Source: Streptomyces radiopugnans (GTDB lineage Bacteria; Actinomycetota; Actinomycetes; Streptomycetales; Streptomycetaceae). From it: DNA of 64,000 bases. The stretch's first letter is position 1. Each line of letters begins with the position of its first letter. Location of the stretch: assembly GCF_900110735.1 (NCBI RefSeq), contig NZ_FOET01000018.1, positions 57,340-121,339 of the forward strand. Direction: 5' to 3'. Positions 59,823 to 64,000 of the stretch are shown here, in pieces. The notes under the pieces were generated by a model. It saw only the letters and a list, made by a program, of their open reading frames with translations. It was not told the origin of the DNA and did not search any database. Position numbers and translations under genes: made by a program.

Positions 59823-61340
59823 TCAGTTCTCCTCTTCGAGCCAGCCCATGGTCCGCTCCACGGCCTTGAGCCAGTTCTTGTACTCGCGTTCGCGTACGTC
59901 GGCCTCCATCCGCGGCGTCCACTCCGCGGCCCGCCGCCAGTTGGCGCGCAGGGCGTCGGTGTCCGGCCAGAAGCCGACGGCCAGGCCGGCGGCGTAGGCG
60001 GCGCCCAGGCAGGTCGTCTCGGCGACCATCGGCCGGACGACCGGGGCGTCCAGGACGTCGGAGATGCACTGCATCAGCAGGTTGTTGCTGGTCATGCCGC
60101 CGTCCACCTTCAGGGCGGTCAGCTCGACGCGGGAGTCCTTCTCCATCGCGTCGACGATCTCGCGGGTCTGCCAGGCCGTCGCCTCCAGCACCGCGCGGGC
60201 GATGTGCGCCTTGGTGACGTAGCGCGTCAGGCCCGCTATGACGCCCCGGGCGTCGGAGCGCCAGTAGGGGGCGAACAGCCCGGAGAAGGCGGGGACGAAG
60301 TACGCGCCGCCGTTGTCCTCGACCGAGCTGGCCAGCGTCTCGATCTCGGCGGCGCTGTTGATCAGGCCCATCTGGTCGCGCATCCACTGGACCAACGAAC
60401 CGGTGACCGCGATCGATCCCTCGAGCGCGTAGACCGGGTCCTGGTCGCCGATGCGGTATCCGACGGTGGTCAGCAGGCCGTTGTAGGAGTTGACCGCCTC
60501 GGAACCGGTGTTGAGCAGCAGGAACGTACCGGTCCCGTACGTTGACTTGGCCTCGCCCGGCGAGAAGCAGGTCTGGCCGAACAGCGCGGCCTGCTGGTCG
60601 CCGAGCGCGGAGGCCACCGGAACGCCCGCCAGCGCCCCGCGGGCCTCGCCGTAGACCTCGGCGGAGGAGCGGATCTCGGGCAGCACCGCCATGGGCACGC
60701 CCAGGGACTCGCAGATGCGCGGGTCCCAGTCCAGGGTACGCAGGTTCATCAGCAGGGTGCGGGAGGCGTTGGTGACGTCGGTCACGTGCACACCGCCGTC
60801 GGGGCCGCCGGTGAGGTTCCAGATCACCCAGGAGTCCATCGTGCCGAAGAGGATCTCGCCGGCCTCGGCGCGCTCGCGCAGCCCCTCGACGTTCTCCAGC
60901 AGCCAGCGGATCTTCGGTCCCGCGAAGTAGGAGGCCAGCGGCAGGCCGGTCTCGCGGCGGAAGCGGTCCTGCCCGACGTTGCGCCCCAGCTCCCGGCAGA
61001 GCGCGTCGGTGCGGGTGTCCTGCCAGACGATGGCGTTGTGCACCGGCTCGCCGGTGGCTCTGTCCCACAGCAGTGTCGTCTCGCGCTGGTTGGTGATGCC
61101 CAGCGCCCGTACGTCCTCGCGCGTGATGCCCGCCCTTTCCAGGGCCTCGGCGACCACCTCCTGGACGTTGGCCCAGATCTCGGCGGCGTCGTGCTCGACC
61201 CAGCCGGGCTCGGGGAAGATCTGCTCGTGCTCCTTCTGGCCGACCGAGACGATGCGGCCGTCCCGGTCGAAGACGATGCAGCGGCTGGAGGTGGTGCCCT
61301 GGTCGATGGCGGCGATGAACTCGCGGCGGGTGTCGCTCAT
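59823..61340 (-). CDS. glpK: glycerol kinase
   Basis: 505 residues from ATG 61340 (TTGGAG upstream). FGGY sugar kinase: IAAIDQGTTSSRCIVFD phosphate loop, GITNQRETTLLWDR, YGTGTFLLLNTG and FVPAFSGLFAPYWRSDARG are the glycerol-kinase signatures. It makes glycerol 3-phosphate from glycerol and ATP, the step after GlpF import. Confidence 0.97.
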   Translation of the reverse strand: MSDTRREFIAAIDQGTTSSRCIVFDRDGRIVSVGQKEHEQIFPEPGWVEHDAAEIWANVQEVVAEALERAGITREDVRALGITNQRETTLLWDRATGEPVHNAIVWQDTRTDALCRELGRNVGQDRFRRETGLPLASYFAGPKIRWLLENVEGLRERAEAGEILFGTMDSWVIWNLTGGPDGGVHVTDVTNASRTLLMNLRTLDWDPRICESLGVPMAVLPEIRSSAEVYGEARGALAGVPVASALGDQQAALFGQTCFSPGEAKSTYGTGTFLLLNTGSEAVNSYNGLLTTVGYRIGDQDPVYALEGSIAVTGSLVQWMRDQMGLINSAAEIETLASSVEDNGGAYFVPAFSGLFAPYWRSDARGVIAGLTRYVTKAHIARAVLEATAWQTREIVDAMEKDSRVELTALKVDGGMTSNNLLMQCISDVLDAPVVRPMVAETTCLGAAYAAGLAVGFWPDTDALRANWRRAAEWTPRMEADVREREYKNWLKAVERTMGWLEEEN

Positions 61341-61417
61341 GTCGGAGTGCTCCAAGAGTGGGCGGCGGGGAAGGGGGTCGGGGGAGGGAGAGCGAGGAGA
61401 GGAGGCGCGGCGGGCGG

Positions 61418-62206
61418 TCAGGCGAACGCGAGCCGGTAGAGGACGCCCGCGAGGGCTCCGCCCAGCAGGGGCCCCACCACCGGCACCCAGGCGTAGCCCC
61501 AGTCCGACCCGCCCTTGTTGGGCAGCGGGAGCAGGGCGTGCACGATGCGCGGCCCGAGGTCGCGGGCCGGGTTGATCGCGTACCCGGTCGGGCCGCCCAG
61601 CGAGAGGCCGATCCCGACGACGACCAAGGCGGTGACGAGGACACCGGTGCCGGACAGGGCCAGCCCCTCGGTGAGGCCCTGGGTGAGGATGGCCAGGACC
61701 AGTACGACGGTGGCGATGGTCTCGGTGGCCAGGTTCTGCACGGGGTTGCGGATCTCGGGGGCGGTGGAGAAGATCCCGAGCACCGGGCCGGGGGCGTCGG
61801 ACCGCCGGCGGTCCGCGGCGGCCGTCGTCTGGGCGCCGGGGCCGCCGACGACCTCGCGGTGGGTCAGGTGCGCCAGGAAGTGGCCGTAGTAGGAGACCCA
61901 CACCAGGGCGGCGCCGATCATGGCGCCGAGCAGCTGGCCGGCGAAGTAGGCGGGCACCTTGGCCCACTCCCCGCTCTGCACGGCGATGCCCACGGTGACC
62001 GCCGGGTTGAGGTGGGCGCCGGAGAGGCCCAGGGAGATGTAGGCGGCGGTGAGGACGGCGAATCCCCAGCCGAAGGTGATGGCGACCCAGCCGGCGCCCA
62101 TCGCCTTGGAACGTCTGAGCGTGACGGCGGCGCAGACACCGCCGCCCAGCAGGATCAGGACGGCGGTGCCGATGACCTCGCCCAGGAATATGTCGGAGCT
62201 GGACAC
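61418..62206 (-). CDS. glpF: glycerol uptake facilitator
   Basis: 262 residues from GTG 62206 (AAAGGAG upstream). Aquaglyceroporin with six helices and two NPA-type loops: GAHLNPAVTVG and YAINPARDLGPR; the Asp after the second NPA-Arg is the aquaglyceroporin mark. An insert of ~20 residues (GGPGAQTTAAADRRRSDAPG) lies between helices. First gene of the operon. Confidence 0.95.
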   Translation of the reverse strand: MSSSDIFLGEVIGTAVLILLGGGVCAAVTLRRSKAMGAGWVAITFGWGFAVLTAAYISLGLSGAHLNPAVTVGIAVQSGEWAKVPAYFAGQLLGAMIGAALVWVSYYGHFLAHLTHREVVGGPGAQTTAAADRRRSDAPGPVLGIFSTAPEIRNPVQNLATETIATVVLVLAILTQGLTEGLALSGTGVLVTALVVVGIGLSLGGPTGYAINPARDLGPRIVHALLPLPNKGGSDWGYAWVPVVGPLLGGALAGVLYRLAFA

Positions 62207-62271
62207 CCGCGACTCCTTTGCTCTTGTCCGGAGGGAGCCAGATGGAAGAAGTGGGGGAGGCGGACCGAGTC

Positions 62272-62336
62272 CCGTTCGGTGTTCGACATTGTCGACCGCC
62301 GAACGGCAGTTTTATACCAGTCGAACATCTCGTCAA
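62272..62336 (-). promoter_or_regulatory. glp operon promoter and GylR-type operator
   Basis: TTCGACATTGTCGACCG (62282-62298) is flanked by the inverted pair CCGTTCGG (62272-62279) / CCGAACGG (62299-62306). Upstream on the minus strand are TTGACG (complement of 62331-62336) and a TATAAAAC -10 region (complement of about 62309-62316). The operator therefore lies just downstream of the start point. Confidence 0.65.
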
Positions 62337-62561
62337 GGGTGCGGACGTCGGATCGTGCCGGCGAACGCGGATCACGCGGGCGGAACCGCACGTAGACGAC
62401 CGGGCGAGCGGGAGTGCGTACGGGTGCCTTCGGACCCTGCCCAGGGGAGGCCGCTCCGAACCGGACGGAGCCCGGCATCGAACAAATAATGTGCCAAGCA
62501 GATGAACAGACTCCTACCGTCGACGGTTCGACGCAAGCGGAGCCGCACGGCACCCTGTGGG

Positions 62562-63326
62562 TCAGAAGCGGCCCGCGCCCAGGTCGCGCGACACGGCCCG
62601 CGCACAGTCCCGTACGGCCGCCACCAGCCGGGGCTGTATCTCCCCGTCCGCGCACACCCGCTCCACCGCGCCGGTGACGGCCACGGCGCCCACCGGCATC
62701 CGGCGGCGGTCGTGGACGGGAGCGGCGATGGAGGCGACCCCCTCCCAGGTCTCCTCCACGTCGGCCGCCCAGCCGCGGGCCCGGGTCAGCTCCAGGACCC
62801 CCTCGAACGCCTCCGGGTCGGTGATCGTGCGGGTGGTCAGCGCCTCGCGCTCGGAGTCCATCGCCTCGCTGTGGGCCACCGGGTCGTACGCGGCCAGCAC
62901 CTTGCCCAGCGCGGTGCTGTGCAGCGGCTGCATCGCCCCCACCTCCAGCACCTGCCGGCTGTCGTCGGGGCGGAAGACGTGGTGCACGATCAGCACGCCC
63001 TGCTGGTGGAGCACGCCCAGGTAGACGCTCTCGCCACTGGAGCGGGCCAGGTCGTCGGTCCACACCAGGGCGCGGGCCCGCAGTTCGTGGACGTCCAGGT
63101 AGCTGTTGCCCAGCCGCAGCAGCTCCGCGCCCAGCTGGTACCGGCCCGAGGCGGGGTCCTGCTCGACGAAGCCCTCCTGCTGGAGGGTGCGCAGCAGGCC
63201 GTGGGCGGTGCCCTTGGCCAGTCCCAGGGTGGAGGCGATGTCGGACAGCCCGAGGCGCCGCTCACCCCCGGCGAGCAGCCGCAGCACCGCCGCCGCCCGC
63301 TCCAGCGACTGGATGGTCCGGGCCAT
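62562..63326 (-). CDS. gylR: IclR family regulator of the glycerol operon
   Basis: 254 residues from ATG 63326 (AGGAGAGGTG upstream). N-terminal winged helix TIQSLERAAAVLRLLAGGERRLGLSDIASTLGLAKGTAHGLLRTLQQEGFVEQDPASGRYQLG, then the IclR GAF-like ligand domain (GVLIVHHVFRPDDSRQVLEVGAMQPLHSTALGKVLAAYDP). It represses glpFKD in the absence of glycerol 3-phosphate; the same length as S. coelicolor GylR. A frame open to 63953 upstream is antisense to metH. Confidence 0.95.
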   Translation of the reverse strand: MARTIQSLERAAAVLRLLAGGERRLGLSDIASTLGLAKGTAHGLLRTLQQEGFVEQDPASGRYQLGAELLRLGNSYLDVHELRARALVWTDDLARSSGESVYLGVLHQQGVLIVHHVFRPDDSRQVLEVGAMQPLHSTALGKVLAAYDPVAHSEAMDSEREALTTRTITDPEAFEGVLELTRARGWAADVEETWEGVASIAAPVHDRRRMPVGAVAVTGAVERVCADGEIQPRLVAAVRDCARAVSRDLGAGRF

Positions 63327-63377
63327 CGCGCACCTCTCCTCTGTTCGCTTCTCTCTCCGGTGGGCCGGGAGACGGCA

Positions 63378-63394
63378 TTCGACAATGCCGAACG
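63378..63394. promoter_or_regulatory. GylR-type operator before gylR
   Basis: TTCGACAATGCCGAACG matches 14 of 17 positions of the site at 62282-62298, so gylR is probably autoregulated. Confidence 0.6.
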
Positions 63395-63481
63395 CTATCG
63401 GATCATGTCGATGGTGCGGTAGCCGTCCGATGCCCGGAGTCCACGCCTCGGAACACCTGCGGCCCCCGCGGTGCCGACAGA

Positions 63482-63552
63482 TACCCTGGCCGGGTGCGCT
63501 TCCCGATGGAAGACGCAAAGCCGACAGCCGTCGCATCTCTGGGAGTCCTTCC
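63482..63552 (+). promoter_or_regulatory. metH leader with hairpin and GACGCAAAGCC motif
   Basis: TACCCT (63482-63487) is a possible -10. A stem with CTTCC/GGAAG around CGAT, then GACGCAAAGCC, precedes the start codon. No B12 box is seen. Confidence 0.35.
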
Positions 63553-64000
63553 ATGGCAGCTTCGCCGACCCCGCACGACCTCGACCCGACGCCGATCGCC
63601 GGACCCGCCTCCGCGAGTACGTCGAAGACCCCCCGTGCCGATGCCCTGCGTGAGGCGTTGGCGTCGCGGGTGGTGGTGGCGGACGGGGCGATGGGCACGA
63701 TGCTGCAGGCGGCGGATCCGTCGCTGGAGGACTTCCAGCAGCTGGAGGGCTGCAACGAGGTTCTCAACGTCACCCGCCCGGACATCGTGGCCTCGGTGCA
63801 CGAGGCGTATTTCGCGGTGGGGGTGGACTGTGTGGAGACCAACACCTTCGGTGCGAACTTCGCGGCGCTGGCGGAGTACGACATCGCCGGCCGGGTGGGG
63901 GAGCTGTCCGAGGCCGGGGCGCGGATCGCGCGGGAGGTGGCGGACTCCTTCACCGGGAGGGACGGGCGCCAGAGGTGGGTGCTGGGGTCGATGGGGCCGG
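63553..64000 (+). CDS. metH: methionine synthase MetH, N-terminal part (runs off window)
   Basis: The first 149 residues from ATG 63553. An N-terminal extension of ~30 residues leads into the homocysteine-binding domain (SRVVVADGAMGTMLQAADPSLEDFQQLEGCNEVLNVTRPDIV, then VETNTFGANFAAL). Zinc Cys residues and the cobalamin domain lie beyond the window. It transfers methyl from methyl-tetrahydrofolate to homocysteine using B12. GGGAG lies 8 nt upstream. Confidence 0.93.
   Translation, partial: MAASPTPHDLDPTPIAGPASASTSKTPRADALREALASRVVVADGAMGTMLQAADPSLEDFQQLEGCNEVLNVTRPDIVASVHEAYFAVGVDCVETNTFGANFAALAEYDIAGRVGELSEAGARIAREVADSFTGRDGRQRWVLGSMGP

Noticed and set aside
59818..61644. Very long open frame extending upstream of glpD
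   Set aside because: It runs through glpK in another frame; glpD begins at 59817.
63421..63552. Cobalamin riboswitch before metH
   Set aside because: The leader is too short and contains no B12 box.
63327..63953. N-terminal extension of gylR into metH
   Set aside because: Antisense to metH; ATG 63326 has a good ribosome site and gives the known GylR length.

Overview
The window is a very high-GC actinobacterial chromosome segment, almost certainly from a Streptomyces. The evidence is a pair of chaplin genes (chpH, chpC), the mycothiol ligase gene mshC, a gylR-glpF-glpK-glpD glycerol operon, an F420-dependent LLM oxidoreductase, frequent GTG and TTG starts, very rare TTA codons and many apparently leaderless promoters. 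The right third (about 39-64 kb: tRNA-Leu, M20 peptidase, chaplins, CorA, phosphomutase-DUF3090-SCO1664 family, mshC, PAC2, glp, metH) matches, from memory, the conserved S. coelicolor region around SCO1657-SCO1677. The window cuts an acyl-CoA dehydrogenase at its left edge and metH at its right edge.

Left part, 0-13 kb. It holds single genes and short regulatory units: a membrane protein, a GNAT acetyltransferase, a NUDIX hydrolase, a divergent dioxygenase-DoxX / MarR module with an inverted pair of operators, a membrane-anchored XRE regulator, a short GntR regulator, and a Ser/Thr kinase - AAA ATPase - NADAR operon whose NADAR gene is frameshifted. Then comes a GntR(UTRA) gene followed by an orphan type-ISP-like protein.

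Catabolic block, 13-26 kb and 34.6-37 kb. It encodes homogentisate dioxygenase (hmgA), a molybdopterin oxidoreductase, aldehyde and alcohol dehydrogenases, acyl-CoA dehydrogenases, a MaoC dehydratase, an SDR, a quinone-reductase-like MDR and three TetR regulators. Three distinct palindromic operator families can be read directly. AACTAGC-N3-GCTAGTT covers the -10 of the aldehyde dehydrogenase and acyl-CoA dehydrogenase genes. CTAAGCG-N2-TGCTCAGCA lies before a tetR and before maoC. ATACCGACTGGT lies before the SDR-tetR-MDR unit and before a split ACAD10/11-type kinase plus acyl-CoA dehydrogenase pair, with a weaker copy before the molybdopterin oxidoreductase.

Accessory block, 26.5-34.5 kb. 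An XRE/TPR regulator, an aminoglycoside-phosphotransferase-like kinase and an apparent in-frame HD::SLOG deletion fusion run leftward. Divergent from them is a chain of four small unknown genes joined by 4-bp stop/start overlaps, one carrying a TTA codon. A gene with a SoxR-box-like promoter, a nucleotidyltransferase and a DUF4262 gene follow.

Right part, 37-64 kb. In order: gluconokinase with two DUF202 membrane proteins and a NUDIX gene; an FAD dehydrogenase; tRNA-Leu(GAG); an M20 peptidase; the chaplins, ChpC having an unusual His-rich linker and a perfect 74-bp internal repeat; a RecD2-like protein whose Walker motifs look degenerate, translationally coupled to an aldo/keto reductase; an LLM oxidoreductase; CorA; the mycothiol neighbourhood; PAC2; a second aldo/keto reductase; DinB; the glycerol regulon with two GylR-type boxes; and the start of metH. 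All coordinates and motifs were read by eye. Family names come from recognition of the sequence, not from a search.
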